Source: Paracoccaceae bacterium (GTDB lineage: Bacteria; Pseudomonadota; Alphaproteobacteria; Rhodobacterales; Rhodobacteraceae). Taken from it: 52,007 nt of DNA. The stretch covers positions 1-52,007 of the forward strand of contig JAGXGW010000065.1 in assembly GCA_024636555.1 (NCBI GenBank), in the 5' to 3' direction. The translations under genes were made by a program, and so were the position numbers. Position 1 is the stretch's first letter. Each line of letters starts with the position of its first letter. The notes under the pieces are model-generated. The model was not told the origin of the DNA, did not search any database, and was given only the letters and a program-made list of their open reading frames with translations. This document shows positions 16,871-26,276 of this stretch, one piece after another.

Positions 16871-19060
16871 GTGAGCGATTTCTTCCACCATGGCGATCTG
16901 ATTGCGGTGCTGACCACGCAGCCGCTGGACCGTGTGCTGGACTACCGCGCGCCGGAAGGGGGCTGCCATGCGGGGGCCTTTGTCGAGGTGCCGCTGGGGC
17001 CGCGCAAGGTGCTGGGGGTGGTCTGGGGGAAGGGCAAGGGAGATTTCGACCCCGCCAAGGTCCGCCACGCCTACCGCGTGCTGGATGTGGCGCCGATGCG
17101 CGAGGAGATGCAGGAGTTCCTCACACGCGCCGCCGATTACACCATGACGCCGCTGTCGGCGATGTTGCGGCTGGCGACGCGCGCGCCGGGCTTGGGCGAT
17201 CCACCGACGATGCGGCGCATCTACCGGCTGGGGCAGGGCGCGCCCGACCGCATGACGCCCGCGCGCGCAAAGGTTCTGGAGGTGCTGCGCGACTACGGCG
17301 GGCTGGCCTTCACCCTGCGCGAACTGGCCGAGATGGCAGGGGTCTCCACCGGCGTGGTCAAGGGGCTGGCAGCACAGGGCGCGGTGCAGGAGGAGGACAG
17401 CCCGCGCGATCTGCCCTTCCCGAAGCTGGACCCCGCCCATGCAGGCAAGGTACTGAACGAGGATCAGGCGGCCGGAGCGGAGGCCTTGCGGCAGGCCGTC
17501 GCGCGCGGCACCTACGGCACGACCCTGCTGCGCGGGGTGACCGGATCGGGCAAGACGGAAGTGTATCTGGAGGCCGTGGCCGAGAGTTTGCGGCAGGGGC
17601 GGCAGGCTTTGGTGCTGCTGCCCGAGATCGCGCTCACGGCGGAATTCCTGACGCGGGTGGAGGCACGGTTCGGCGCGCGGCCTGCGGAATGGCATTCCGG
17701 CGTCACCGTGACCGAGCGGCGGCGCATCTGGCGGATGGTGGCCGAAGGCGGCGCGCAACTGGTGGTCGGCGCACGCTCGGCCCTGTTCCTGCCGTACCGC
17801 GATCTTGGCCTGATCGTCGTGGATGAGGAGCATGACACCTCGTACAAGCAGGAAGACGGCGTGCTTTATAACGCCCGCGACATGGCGGTGCTGCGCGCGG
17901 CGATCTGCGGGGCAAGGGTGGTGCTGGCCTCGGCCACGCCCAGTCTGGAAAGTTGGGCCAATGCGGAGGCGGGCAAATACGACAAGCTGGTGCTGACGAG
18001 CCGTTTCGGCGCGGCGGTGCTGCCGGAGATGCGCGCCATCGACATGCGGGCCGAAAGTCTGCCCAACAACCGCTGGATCTCGCCCAGCTTGCAGGCTGCT
18101 GTGACGCAGCGGATCGGGCTTGGCGAGCAGTCCTTGCTGTTCATCAATCGGCGCGGCTATGCGCCGACGACCGTGTGCCGCGCCTGCGGGCATCAGATCG
18201 GCTGCGATCATTGCGATGCGCGGATGGTGGAGCACCGGTTCCTCAAACGGCTGGTCTGCCATCAATGCGGCGAGACCAAACCGATGCCGGAGGCCTGTCC
18301 CGCCTGCGGTGTGGCTGGCAAGCTGGCCCCGGTGGGGCCGGGGGTGGAGCGGCTGACCGAAGAGGCACAGGCGCTGTTTCCCGATGCCCGCGTGGCGACA
18401 TTGTCATCGGATATGTATGCCTCCGCTCGCGCCTTGAAGGCTGAAATCGAGGGGATTGCGGCAGGCAGCGCCGACATCATCATCGGTACGCAACTTGTTG
18501 CAAAGGGTCATAATTTCCCGCTGCTGACGCTGGTGGGCGTGATCGATGCCGATCTGGGCCTGCAAGGCTCTGACCTGCGCGCGGCGGAGCGGACGTTCCA
18601 GTTGATGCGGCAGGTTGCGGGCCGTGCCGGGCGGGCGGAAAAGCGGGGGCAGGCTTTGTTGCAGACGCATCAGCCCGAACATCCTGTGATCCGCGCTATT
18701 CTGGCGGGCGACGAGGAGGGGTTCTGGGGCGCGGAGGCCGGAGAGCGGCGACAGGCCGGGGTGCCGCCTTACGGGCGGATGGCGGGGATCATCATCTCGG
18801 GGAATGACGCGCAACAGGCGTTCGAGCTGGGCACCGAGCTTGCACGGCGCGATGTGCCGCTGCGCCAGATCGGCGCGCAGGTCTACGGGCCAGCCCCTGC
18901 GCCCATCGCGCGGATCAGGGGACGGCACCGTGTGCGGCTTCTGGTTCGGGCCGACAAGGGTGCGCCCTTGCAGGCGGCGCTGGCGCGGTGGCTGGGGCAG
19001 GTCCGGCTGACGGGCAGCCTGCGGCTGGCCGTGGATATTGATCCGCAGAGTTTTTATTGA
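16871..19060 (+). CDS. priA: Primosomal replication restart helicase PriA
   Basis: PriA recognises stalled forks and reloads the replicative helicase. The product has 729 residues from the GTG at 16871 ([22 protein letters not shown]), which fits the family better than the TTG at 16808. The 3' DNA-binding domain is N-terminal; Walker [14 protein letters not shown] lies near residue 222, [10 protein letters not shown] near 318, and the zinc-binding cysteines follow as [13 protein letters not shown] and CHQCG, then CPACG. The late [13 protein letters not shown] motif VI is intact. It is transcribed towards purU. Confidence 0.95.
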   Translation: MSDFFHHGDLIAVLTTQPLDRVLDYRAPEGGCHAGAFVEVPLGPRKVLGVVWGKGKGDFDPAKVRHAYRVLDVAPMREEMQEFLTRAADYTMTPLSAMLRLATRAPGLGDPPTMRRIYRLGQGAPDRMTPARAKVLEVLRDYGGLAFTLRELAEMAGVSTGVVKGLAAQGAVQEEDSPRDLPFPKLDPAHAGKVLNEDQAAGAEALRQAVARGTYGTTLLRGVTGSGKTEVYLEAVAESLRQGRQALVLLPEIALTAEFLTRVEARFGARPAEWHSGVTVTERRRIWRMVAEGGAQLVVGARSALFLPYRDLGLIVVDEEHDTSYKQEDGVLYNARDMAVLRAAICGARVVLASATPSLESWANAEAGKYDKLVLTSRFGAAVLPEMRAIDMRAESLPNNRWISPSLQAAVTQRIGLGEQSLLFINRRGYAPTTVCRACGHQIGCDHCDARMVEHRFLKRLVCHQCGETKPMPEACPACGVAGKLAPVGPGVERLTEEAQALFPDARVATLSSDMYASARALKAEIEGIAAGSADIIIGTQLVAKGHNFPLLTLVGVIDADLGLQGSDLRAAERTFQLMRQVAGRAGRAEKRGQALLQTHQPEHPVIRAILAGDEEGFWGAEAGERRQAGVPPYGRMAGIIISGNDAQQAFELGTELARRDVPLRQIGAQVYGPAPAPIARIRGRHRVRLLVRADKGAPLQAALARWLGQVRLTGSLRLAVDIDPQSFY

Positions 19061-19124
19061 CGGGTTGACCGGAAGAGATAAGCCGCGCGGTCGCTGACAC
19101 GCAAGATAGCGACAAAAGCAACGC

Positions 19125-19305
19125 CGCCCCAAACGCCCCGCGCGGAATCAAAGCCGCAGGCCGCCGCGAGATAGCCGACACTCCCCCTGGGGCGGCGATT
19201 TTGCTACCGTTGCGGCATGAGCAATGGTCAGATGACTGGGTAGGGATAAACTGCCCCTCACAGAGGTTGCATCGCCACTCCGCGTGTCGGCGACTGCGCG
19301 GCTTG
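19125..19305 (-). repeat. Structured intergenic repeat of about 180 nt, copy A
   Basis: On the minus strand this is clearly homologous (by eye about 70 percent) to 47365-47545 plus. Shared blocks include GGCAGTTTATCCC and AAATCGCCGCCCCAGGGGG. It can fold as three nested stems: P1 19297-19302 with 19163-19168 (GCCGCG/CGCGGC), a 5/5 internal loop, P2 19284-19291 with 19174-19181 (GCCGACAC/GTGTCGGC) and P3 19271-19281 with 19189-19199 (one mismatch, one G-U). Copy B keeps every stem with changed pairs. It fills the gap between the convergent priA and purU. A structured RNA or a small non-autonomous mobile element are the main options. Confidence 0.72.
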
Positions 19306-19314
19306 CAACTCGAC

Positions 19315-20199
19315 TTACCCCATCCGCTCTGAAGCATAACTTCCGGGGCTGGCGGGAAACACCACCGTCTTGTTGCCGTTCTGGAACACGCGGTGATGGA
19401 TATGCGCATGGACCGCGCGGCTGAGCACCTGCGCTTCGACGTCGCGGCCAAGGCTGACGTAATCCTCGGCGCTTTGGGCATGGGTCACGCGGACGGTGTC
19501 CTGTTCGATGATCGGGCCTTCGTCCAGATCGGCGGTGACGTAATGCGCCGTCGCCCCAATCAGTTTCACGCCACGCTCGTAGGCTTGCTTATAGGGGTTG
19601 GCCCCTTTGAAACTGGGCAGGAACGAATGGTGGATGTTGATGATCCGGCCCGACATCTTCTGGCACACCGCATCCGAGAGTACCTGCATGTATCGCGCCA
19701 GCACAATCAGTTCGGCCCCCGAGTCCTCGACCAGCGCCATCAGGCGGGCCTCGGCCTCGGGCTTGTTATCTTTGGTCACCTTGATCTGGTGGAAGGGCAG
19801 ATCGTGGTTCACCACCACCTTCTGATAGGTCATGTGGTTAGAGACGACGCCCACGATCTCGACCGGCAATGCCCCGATGCGCCAGCGGTACAGCAGGTCG
19901 TTCAGGCAATGGCCGAAATTCGACACCATGAGCAGCACCTTCATCCGCTCGGTCGCGTCATGGATCGCCCAGTCCATCCCGAAACTGGCGGCGATGGGCT
20001 CGAAACCCTCGCGCAGCGAGTCGCGCGTCGTGTCGGTTTCCACCACGAAGGTCATCCGCACGAAGAACATGCCGGTAAGCGGATCGTCGAACTGGTGGCT
20101 GTCGGTGATATTGCAGCCATTCTCAGCCAGAAAGCCCGATATAGCGGCGACGATTCCGCGCGTCGAGGTACATTGAACGGTCAGCACATGATGGGTCAT
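19315..20199 (-). CDS. purU: Formyltetrahydrofolate deformylase
   Basis: PurU hydrolyses 10-formyltetrahydrofolate to formate and tetrahydrofolate, balancing the one-carbon pool. The product has 294 residues with an N-terminal ACT domain (HHVLTVQCTSTRGIVAAISG ... at residues 3-85) and a formyltransferase domain (from about 88). Catalytic-region motifs are IINIHHSFLPSFKGANPY near 206 and GATAHYVTADLDEGPIIEQD near 236, with the conserved Asn-His-Asp set. The ATG at 20199 is chosen; a longer frame to 20280 adds unrelated sequence. With fhs and folD further on it points to active formate/C1 cycling. Confidence 0.95.
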   Translation of the reverse strand: MTHHVLTVQCTSTRGIVAAISGFLAENGCNITDSHQFDDPLTGMFFVRMTFVVETDTTRDSLREGFEPIAASFGMDWAIHDATERMKVLLMVSNFGHCLNDLLYRWRIGALPVEIVGVVSNHMTYQKVVVNHDLPFHQIKVTKDNKPEAEARLMALVEDSGAELIVLARYMQVLSDAVCQKMSGRIINIHHSFLPSFKGANPYKQAYERGVKLIGATAHYVTADLDEGPIIEQDTVRVTHAQSAEDYVSLGRDVEAQVLSRAVHAHIHHRVFQNGNKTVVFPASPGSYASERMG

Positions 20200-20485
20200 T
20201 GATCTCTCCGGGTTCTGGTTCTGCGGTTCGTAGCAGCACGATCGAAAGCCCGAAAGCCCGGAAGCGACAGGCGCGGGCATCCGCGCGACGGCGGATAAAT
20301 TAGGCCGGGCTTTGGTGCGGGCCGCGCAGGCCAGACCGTTGCCACAAAGCCGCAGGAGAGGTGGTCATTCCGGCTGGTTCAAAACCGACTTGCCCATGTC
20401 GCATTGCGAAAGGACGCACGGGGCGCGCTGCCCTAGGCAGGGCGCGTGAGACAATGACCCGACACACCAGTTGAAGGCGCAAGAC
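20200..20485. other. Intergenic region between purU and the cupin gene
   Basis: Divergent promoter region of 286 bases with no open frame worth calling. It has a small inverted repeat CTGCC-CTA-GGCAG at about 20430 ahead of the cupin gene, and GC-rich runs. No known riboswitch motif could be identified by eye. Confidence 0.35.
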
Positions 20486-20932
20486 ATGGAGCAGAAACAA
20501 GCCGGGACGATGCCATCCGAAGCAATGGCCTTGGCGATGGTTGCCCTTGCCGCGCTGCCGCAGCGGGTCGAGGCTTTCGCGCAACCGCTGGAAGGCGGCG
20601 ATGATCCGGCCTTTGGCACGGTGCGCTGGCGGACATTGTTCTGCGGGGATCGCACCCAGACCACAGGCATGGTCATCGGCATCGCAGAATTTCCGCCCGG
20701 CGGCACGCTGCTGGCGCACCGCCACAGTCCGGCCGAGTTCTATTTCGGGATGGAGGGCAGCGCCGTTGTCACCGTTGACGGGCTGGCCCAACCCATGGGG
20801 CCGGGCACCGCGCTGTTCATTCCGGGCGATGCCGAGCATGGCACGCTTGCGGGGCCGGACGGGTTCCGCATGCTCTATGTCTTCCCGCGCGACCGTTTCT
20901 CGGAAGTGGACTATCGCTTCACACCCTTCTGA
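20486..20932 (+). CDS. Cupin-domain metalloprotein with DMSP-lyase-like ligand set
   Basis: A 148-residue single-domain cupin. Motif 1 (G72 ... HRHSPAEFYFGMEG) gives His78, His80, Glu84 and Tyr86; motif 2 (GTALFIPGDAEHG) gives His118. The spacing H-x-H-x3-E-x-Y with the last His 34 after the Glu equals, as I recall it, that of the DMSP lyases DddK (56/58/62/64/96) and DddW (81/83/87/121), and the length is near that of DddW. That ligand pattern is also widespread in cupins of other functions, so DMSP cleavage to DMS and acrylate is a hypothesis only. The start is the ATG at 20486. An MFS transporter follows 125 bases later; no LysR regulator, common beside dddW, is present. Confidence 0.8.
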   Translation: MEQKQAGTMPSEAMALAMVALAALPQRVEAFAQPLEGGDDPAFGTVRWRTLFCGDRTQTTGMVIGIAEFPPGGTLLAHRHSPAEFYFGMEGSAVVTVDGLAQPMGPGTALFIPGDAEHGTLAGPDGFRMLYVFPRDRFSEVDYRFTPF

Positions 20933-21057
20933 GGTTCCTGCCCGCCTGCAAGCATGTTCCGGGCGTGATCTGCCTGCACAACCTTCTGTGCACACGCGCG
21001 CGTTTCGCCGTGATCTTGGCTCTCGCCAAGGCCAGAAAATCTGCGTAAGTCGTGAGC

Positions 21058-22287
21058 ATGCAAATCATTCCGCTTGCCCTCGCCTCGACATTGCCCTTCT
21101 GGCGCAGGCCGGTGTTCTTGCTGTTTGTCATGGCCGCCGCCATGCCGATTGCCTTTGCGACATGGTCGGCGCTGCTGAACAATTTCGTCATCGAGGTTGC
21201 CGGTTTCGACGGCTCCGACATCGGCTGGCTGCATACGGTGCGCGAGATTCCCGGCCTGTTGGCCGTGGGCGTGATCGCGGTGCTGATGGTGATGCGCGAA
21301 CAGGTGCTGGGCTTGGTCTCGCTGATCCTGCTGGGGGTCGCCACGGCGATCACGGCATGGTTTCCCAGCCTTGGCGGTATCCTGACGATCACGATGCTGT
21401 CGTCGATCGGATTCCATTATTACGAGACAGTCAACCAGTCGCTGCAGCTGCAATGGTTGCCCAAGGAGCGCGCGCCGCAGATGCTGGGCTGGCTGCTGGC
21501 CGCCGGATCAGGGGCAACGCTGGTGGCTTACCTGTGTGTGATCCTGACATGGGAGGCGCTGGGACTGACCTATAACGCGGTCTATCTGCTGGCCGGCGGC
21601 TTTACCGCAGCGGTCGCGCTGTTTGCCCTGCTGGCCTATCCGCAATTCGAGGCACCCGAGCCGCAGATCAAGAAAATGGTGCTGCGCCGGCGTTACTGGC
21701 TCTATTATGCGCTGCAATTCATGTCCGGCGCGCGGCGGCAGATTTTCGTGGTTTTTGCCGGTTTCATGATGGTCGAGAAATTCGGCTTCCGCGTGCACGA
21801 GATCACCTTGCTGTTCACCATCAACCTCGTGATCAATATCATCGCGGCCCCGCTGCTGGGCCGCGCTGTGGGCCTTTGGGGCGAGCGCAAGGCGCTCAGC
21901 GTCGAATATATCGGGCTGATCTGCGTCTTTCTTGGCTATGGCGGCATCTACTGGTTCGGCTGGGGCGTGGTGATGGCGGCGTGCCTTTATGTGGTCGATC
22001 ATATCTTCTTCGCGCTGGCGATTGCCCTGAAAACCTATTTCCAGAAAATCGCCGATCCGCGCGATATCGCGCCCACGGCGGCGGTGGCCTTTACCATCAA
22101 TCACATCGCGGCGGTTTTCCTTCCGGCCTCGTTGGGCTATCTCTGGCTGGTCTCGCCCAGCTCTGTGTTTGTTCTGGCGGCGGGTATGGCGGGCTTATCC
22201 TTTTGCCTTGCCTTATTGATTCCGCGCCATCCCGAGCCGGGCAACGAGACGATTTTCGCGCGTTTGGCGCCGGCCCCGGCGGAGTGA
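21058..22287 (+). CDS. Major facilitator superfamily transporter
   Basis: A 409-residue inner-membrane transporter with about twelve hydrophobic segments in two groups of six, split by a basic cytoplasmic loop (PQIKKMVLRRRYWLYYALQF, residues about 202-221). The motif FATWSALLNNFVIEVAGFDG and WLHTVREIPGLLAVGVIAVL near the N terminus are characteristic of an MFS group I cannot name further. GTG at 21052 or ATG at 21058 could start it; neither has a good ribosome binding site. It lies between the cupin and a MATE exporter, seven bases before the latter, so the two transporters are co-transcribed. Substrate unknown. Confidence 0.85.
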   Translation: MQIIPLALASTLPFWRRPVFLLFVMAAAMPIAFATWSALLNNFVIEVAGFDGSDIGWLHTVREIPGLLAVGVIAVLMVMREQVLGLVSLILLGVATAITAWFPSLGGILTITMLSSIGFHYYETVNQSLQLQWLPKERAPQMLGWLLAAGSGATLVAYLCVILTWEALGLTYNAVYLLAGGFTAAVALFALLAYPQFEAPEPQIKKMVLRRRYWLYYALQFMSGARRQIFVVFAGFMMVEKFGFRVHEITLLFTINLVINIIAAPLLGRAVGLWGERKALSVEYIGLICVFLGYGGIYWFGWGVVMAACLYVVDHIFFALAIALKTYFQKIADPRDIAPTAAVAFTINHIAAVFLPASLGYLWLVSPSSVFVLAAGMAGLSFCLALLIPRHPEPGNETIFARLAPAPAE

Positions 22288-22294
22288 AGCAAAG

Positions 22295-23704
22295 ATGAGC
22301 AGTCCTGATCCGACCGAGGCGGCCGCACGTCCGACGCCGCCGAAATCGCAGGGAAAATTCGTCACCGGATCGACAATGCGCCATGTCGTCGTGATGACGC
22401 TGACGGGCTCGTTGGGGCTGAGTTTTCTGTTTCTGGTGGATTTTCTCGCGCTCTGGTGGATTAGCCAGCTTGGCAACGAGGTGCTGATCACGGCCATCGG
22501 CTTTGCCGGAACGATCCAGTTTTTCGTCATGTCCGTCTCTGTCGGCATGATGATCGGGGCGGTCGCACTGGTCAGTCGCGCCTTGGGCATGGGTGATCCC
22601 GAAGAGGCGCGGCGCATTGCGACATCCGCGATGATCTACGGCGCGACCTTCCAGACCGCGCTGGCGGTGATGGTGTTCATCTTCCGACGCGAGATTTTGA
22701 TCTGGACCGGGGCGGATGGTCCCGCGCTGGAAGTGGCGGTGCAGTTTCTGGCCATCTCTCTGCCGTCGCTGCCTTTTGTCGCCATCGGCATGTGTGCCAG
22801 CGCCGTGTTGCGCGCGGCAGGCGAGGCGTGGCGCGCGATGATGGTGACGGTGGCGGCGGGCGTTGTGGCGCTGATCGTCGATCCGATCCTGATCATCTGG
22901 ATGGAACTTGGCGTCAACGGGGCCGCGATGGGGATCGTGCTGTCGCGCATGACCATGGCGGTGATGGGGTTCTACTGGGTCAGCCAGTCGCGCAACCTGC
23001 TGGCGCGGCCCAGTGCCATAGATCTGCGCCTGTTTTTCTTGCCTTTCCTGGCCATTGCCATGCCAGCCGTGGCGACGCAGGTCTCCACCCCGTTCGGCAA
23101 CTGGATTCTAGTGCGCGCTATGGCGCAACATGGTGACAGCGCCGTGGCCGGACTGGGCGTGGTACTGCGCCTGACCATCCTGTGTTTCGGCGGCATCTTC
23201 GCGTTGTCAGGCGCGATTGGCGGGATCATCGGGCAGAATTACGGGGCCAAGCAATATGACCGTGTTGCAAGGGCTTATGTCGATGCGCTGAAGTTCTGCG
23301 CGATCTACACCGGCGTTGTCTGGATACTGCTGTGGTTCAGCGCCGATCTGATCTCCACCAGCTTCGGGCTGGGGCCGGAGGGTGCGCATGTGGTGCGGGT
23401 CTTCTCGTACTACGCGGCGGGCACCTTTGTCTTTACCGGCGCGCTGTTCGTCTCCAACGCCGCGTTCAACAATCTGGGCCGTCCCTTGTGGGCCACAGCA
23501 GCAAACTGGGCGCGCGATGCGATCCTGATGGCACCTTTCGCCTTTGGTCTGGGTGCGCTCTATGCGGGGGGCGGTGTGATCATGGGGCAGGCGCTGGCGA
23601 ATACGCTGGCCGGCATTCTGGCGGCATGGATCGGCTGGCGTTTCGTGCGCCGCCTGAACGGGCCGCCTGCTGCCGTGCTTGACGCCAAGCCCGCATCCAC
23701 ATAA
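22295..23704 (+). CDS. MATE-family efflux transporter
   Basis: A 469-residue multidrug and toxin extrusion type antiporter with about twelve transmembrane segments and a hydrophilic N terminus of about 28 residues. Family features include VDFLALWWISQLGNEVLITAIGFAG (near 50), GMMIGAVALVSRALGMGDPEEARR (near 88) and the second-half repeat GGIFALSGAIGGIIGQNYGAKQYDR (near 300). It exports cations or drugs using Na+ or H+ gradients. It starts seven bases after the MFS gene. The substrate cannot be told from sequence. Confidence 0.92.
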   Translation: MSSPDPTEAAARPTPPKSQGKFVTGSTMRHVVVMTLTGSLGLSFLFLVDFLALWWISQLGNEVLITAIGFAGTIQFFVMSVSVGMMIGAVALVSRALGMGDPEEARRIATSAMIYGATFQTALAVMVFIFRREILIWTGADGPALEVAVQFLAISLPSLPFVAIGMCASAVLRAAGEAWRAMMVTVAAGVVALIVDPILIIWMELGVNGAAMGIVLSRMTMAVMGFYWVSQSRNLLARPSAIDLRLFFLPFLAIAMPAVATQVSTPFGNWILVRAMAQHGDSAVAGLGVVLRLTILCFGGIFALSGAIGGIIGQNYGAKQYDRVARAYVDALKFCAIYTGVVWILLWFSADLISTSFGLGPEGAHVVRVFSYYAAGTFVFTGALFVSNAAFNNLGRPLWATAANWARDAILMAPFAFGLGALYAGGGVIMGQALANTLAGILAAWIGWRFVRRLNGPPAAVLDAKPAST

Positions 23705-23740
23705 CCGCATGGGCTACAGCGCAAGCCTCGGAGAGACGCC

Positions 23741-24607
23741 ATGCCCACATTCACCGCAATCACTACCCTGACCGGCAAGACCCCCGCCGAGGCGCTGGGA
23801 GAGGCTGTCGAGACCCTGACCCCCGAACCCGAGGGCGTGGGCGTCTTCGAGATCGAGGACGGCTCGGGCCTGTGGGAAGTGGCCTGCTACTTCACGGATA
23901 CGCCGGATCATGCGGGGCTGGCCCTACTGGCGGTGATCCACGGGGCCAAGCCCTTCGCCATTTCCGAACTGCCCGAAACCGACTGGGTCGCCAAGGTCAA
24001 ACGCGAGCTGTCGCCCGTCGTGGCGGGGCGTTTTTTCGTCTATGGCAGCCATGATGCCGACAAGGTGCCCGAGGGCGTGGAGGCGTTGTTGATCGAGGCG
24101 GCGATGGCCTTTGGCACCGGCCACCACGGCACCACACAGGGCTGTCTGCGCGCGCTGGATCGGCTGGCAGCAGGCGGCTTTTCCGGACGGTCCGTGGCCG
24201 ATATCGGCTGTGGCACAGCGGTGCTGGCGATGGCGGCGGCCCGGATCTGGCCGAACCCTGTTCTGGCCAGCGATATCGACGAGGTCGCCGTGGATGTGGC
24301 CCGCGCCAACGTCAGCGCCAATGCGCTGGGAGGCCGTGTGCACTGCGTCGAGGCGACAGGGTTCGACCATCCCGATATTACGGCCGCCAGCCCGTTCGAT
24401 CTGGTCTTCGCCAACATCCTGAAAGGGCCGCTGATCGAACTCGCGCCCGATATGGCGGCGCATCTGACGTCCGGCGGCTATGCCATTTTGTCAGGGATTC
24501 TGAACGAGCAGGCCGATGAGGTCATTTCGGTTTATGCACAATCCGGCATCAATCTTGTCCATCGCGAAGAGATTGGTGAATGGACGACGCTCACTCTTGG
24601 CAAATAA
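23741..24607 (+). CDS. prmA: Ribosomal protein L11 methyltransferase
   Basis: PrmA trimethylates ribosomal protein L11. The 288-residue product has an N-terminal recognition region (1-100) and a Rossmann methyltransferase domain: AMAFGTGHHGTTQGCL near 120, the SAM-binding VADIGCGTAVLAMAAARIW near 150 and DLVFANILKGPLIELAPDM near 222, the latter being the NxLxxPL motif of the family. A good site ggagag precedes the ATG at 23741. It follows the MATE gene by 36 bases. Confidence 0.93.
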   Translation: MPTFTAITTLTGKTPAEALGEAVETLTPEPEGVGVFEIEDGSGLWEVACYFTDTPDHAGLALLAVIHGAKPFAISELPETDWVAKVKRELSPVVAGRFFVYGSHDADKVPEGVEALLIEAAMAFGTGHHGTTQGCLRALDRLAAGGFSGRSVADIGCGTAVLAMAAARIWPNPVLASDIDEVAVDVARANVSANALGGRVHCVEATGFDHPDITAASPFDLVFANILKGPLIELAPDMAAHLTSGGYAILSGILNEQADEVISVYAQSGINLVHREEIGEWTTLTLGK

Positions 24608-24717
24608 GGCGCGAAAAAGCCCTCTTTTCCGCATTTTTCGAGGCAATCGTTGAAATTTGAACCGGATTTATGGTATATTTACGCAATTGTGGTGGGGGCC
24701 ACATTCGGAGCACTGAC

Positions 24718-25062
24718 ATGTCAGATGCCTTTCAAGATTTTGACAACCGGCTGAAGCGGATCGGCAAGACCAGGGTGAAGCTCGCCAGAGGATATGAGTC
24801 TGTTGTCGGACCCGACGGTCTGATCATTGCCAAGCCGAAACGGCCCAGAGGGCGCTTTCCGGTCCGGGGCGTTTTTCTTATGGTCGTCGGCTTCATCGGA
24901 TTCAAGGCGCTGATCCTTGCGACACTCGGTCAGCCCGTTTTCGAGGACCGTGTCGCCACCCTTCGTGCAGGCTCTTTTGTAGAGCAGACGGGCGCGGTGA
25001 TCATGCAGGCCGATCCGCTGACGGTCATGATCGCAGAAAAGCTGCGGGGATATCTGCATTGA
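24718..25062 (+). CDS. Small membrane protein of unknown function
   Basis: I do not recognise a named family. The 114-residue product starts MSDAFQDFDNRLKRIGKTRV (basic, helical), has a proline/lysine-rich stretch (AKPKRPRGRFPVRG) and one transmembrane helix (VFLMVVGFIGFKALILATLG, about residues 49-68), then an outside tail ending MIAEKLRGYLH. The N terminus should be cytoplasmic by the positive-inside rule. The start is the ATG at 24718. It stands alone between prmA and a bidirectional terminator. Confidence 0.78.
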   Translation: MSDAFQDFDNRLKRIGKTRVKLARGYESVVGPDGLIIAKPKRPRGRFPVRGVFLMVVGFIGFKALILATLGQPVFEDRVATLRAGSFVEQTGAVIMQADPLTVMIAEKLRGYLH

Positions 25063-25143
25063 TCCGCGATTGTTTTGACTGATCTGCCAGCTTGGACAAG
25101 GCATGCCTGAGCCGGTCCGGGGATCAACTGGCCTTCAGATATG

Positions 25144-25179
25144 AAAAAGCCGCGCCTCTGAAACAGAGCGCGGCTTTTT
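25144..25179. terminator. Bidirectional intrinsic terminator
   Basis: AAAAAGCCGCGC (25144-25155) and GCGCGGCTTTTT (25168-25179) are exact complements, with a loop that can also pair partly (CTCTG/CAGAG). A-run on one side and T-run on the other make a textbook two-way terminator between the small membrane protein (+) and the DUF1127 gene (-). Confidence 0.92.
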
Positions 25180-25211
25180 CGTGCCGTGAGTGGCAAACGA
25201 AGTCTGGCGGA

Positions 25212-25418
25212 TCAACGGGTCTTGACGACGAGGTCGATGTCGCCACGGCACAGGCCGATATCTTCCAGTTCGCGGTCCGAGAGTTTGGACAATGCGCTGC
25301 GGGTGATGCGGGCGTCGTTCCATGCGGAGACAACACCGACCATTGTCGAGAAAAAGCCGGTCATGCCGGTGTTCAGGCCAGCCTGTGCATTGGTGCGGGG
25401 GGCGTCATAAACAGCCAT
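25212..25418 (-). CDS. DUF1127 domain protein
   Basis: A 68-residue protein with the DUF1127 (YjiS-like) motif at its C terminus: WNDARITRSALSKLSDRELEDIGLCRGDID, containing the conserved W, R, L-x-L-x-D and DIGL positions. The N-terminal part (GMTGFFSTMVGVVSA) is hydrophobic. Members of this family in alphaproteobacteria bind or influence RNA, phosphate and C1 metabolism; no specific role can be given here. It is transcribed alone, ending at a strong shared terminator. Confidence 0.92.
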   Translation of the reverse strand: MAVYDAPRTNAQAGLNTGMTGFFSTMVGVVSAWNDARITRSALSKLSDRELEDIGLCRGDIDLVVKTR

Positions 25419-25769
25419 GTTCAGTATCCTTGTTTGCGCGTCTGCGCGATGTGTGCATTAAATCGTGTCAAGCTCTGTTGAGCCCTGTTTCTGCAACTGC
25501 ACATAGATTGCCTCATATTCCGGCACAAGACGGCCTCGCTGCATAGGTCTTATGCGACTTTTGCATGGGTCGATTTTCGCAGCATATGCTTAAAAACAAG
25601 GCGGATCGGGCAGAGGGAAATGTCGCTTTCAGCATGCCGAATGGCGAATTTGATCATCTTTCTGCATCGCAGCATTCGAGGCCTCGTCTTTTGCCCTGCG
25701 CGCTTTGGGATTGGCCTTTGTTCGCCTTTCGTGCTAGTGCATCAAAAAAGCAACAGGGCAGGGGCAAAC
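25419..25769. other. Divergent promoter region of DUF1127 gene and ruvC
   Basis: These 351 bases are more AT-rich than the flanks and hold no gene I can support. A ten-base palindrome AGCATATGCT lies at 25581-25590, and TGCATA/TTATGC pair nearby around 25543-25556. Promoters for both neighbours must lie here. Confidence 0.4.
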
Positions 25770-26276
25770 ATGCGGGTTTTAGGGATCGATCCCGGCTTGA
25801 GGAACCTTGGCTGGGGAATCATCGATATTGACGGCAGCCGCCTGTCCCATGTCGCCAATGGAATTTGCCACTCGGTCGGCGATGATCTGGCGCTGCGTCT
25901 GTTGTCTCTGCATGAACAACTCTCGGCCGTTTTGGCGCAGTACTGCCCCGATACGGCGGCGGTGGAGCATACTTTCGTCAACAAGGACGGTGTGGCCACG
26001 TTGAAGCTGGGCCAAGCGCGCGGGATCGCGCTGCTGGTTCCGGCGCAGGCGGGGCTGCGCGTTGCGGAATACGCGCCCAATGCGGTGAAAAAGACCGTGG
26101 TGGGTGTGGGCCATGCGGGCAAGGAACAGGTGCAGCACATGGTGCGGATGCAATTGCCCGGTGTGGTGCTGGCGGGGCCGGATGCGGCGGATGCGTTGGC
26201 CGTGGCGATCTGCCATGCCCATCACGGCGCCGCAGGCAGCCCGCTGGCCGCCGCGATCCGGAAGGCCACGGCATGA
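25770..26276 (+). CDS. ruvC: Holliday junction endonuclease RuvC
   Basis: RuvC cuts Holliday junctions within the RuvABC complex. The 168-residue product has the catalytic acidic set Asp7 ([16 protein letters not shown]), Glu66 (AAVEHTFVN), Asp138 and Asp141 ([17 protein letters not shown]). The ATG at 25770 gives the canonical start; longer frames upstream have no family character. Its last bases overlap the start of ruvA (ATGA). Confidence 0.96.
   Translation: MRVLGIDPGLRNLGWGIIDIDGSRLSHVANGICHSVGDDLALRLLSLHEQLSAVLAQYCPDTAAVEHTFVNKDGVATLKLGQARGIALLVPAQAGLRVAEYAPNAVKKTVVGVGHAGKEQVQHMVRMQLPGVVLAGPDAADALAVAICHAHHGAAGSPLAAAIRKATA

Noticed and set aside
16781..18265. Long minus-strand extension upstream of fsa, opposite priA
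   Set aside because: The extension is a shadow of priA; the fsa family starts at MKFFVDTAE at 16780.
19061..19314. Protein-coding frames through repeat copy A
   Set aside because: The nucleotide sequence is shared with copy B but no common frame is preserved, so coding is unlikely.
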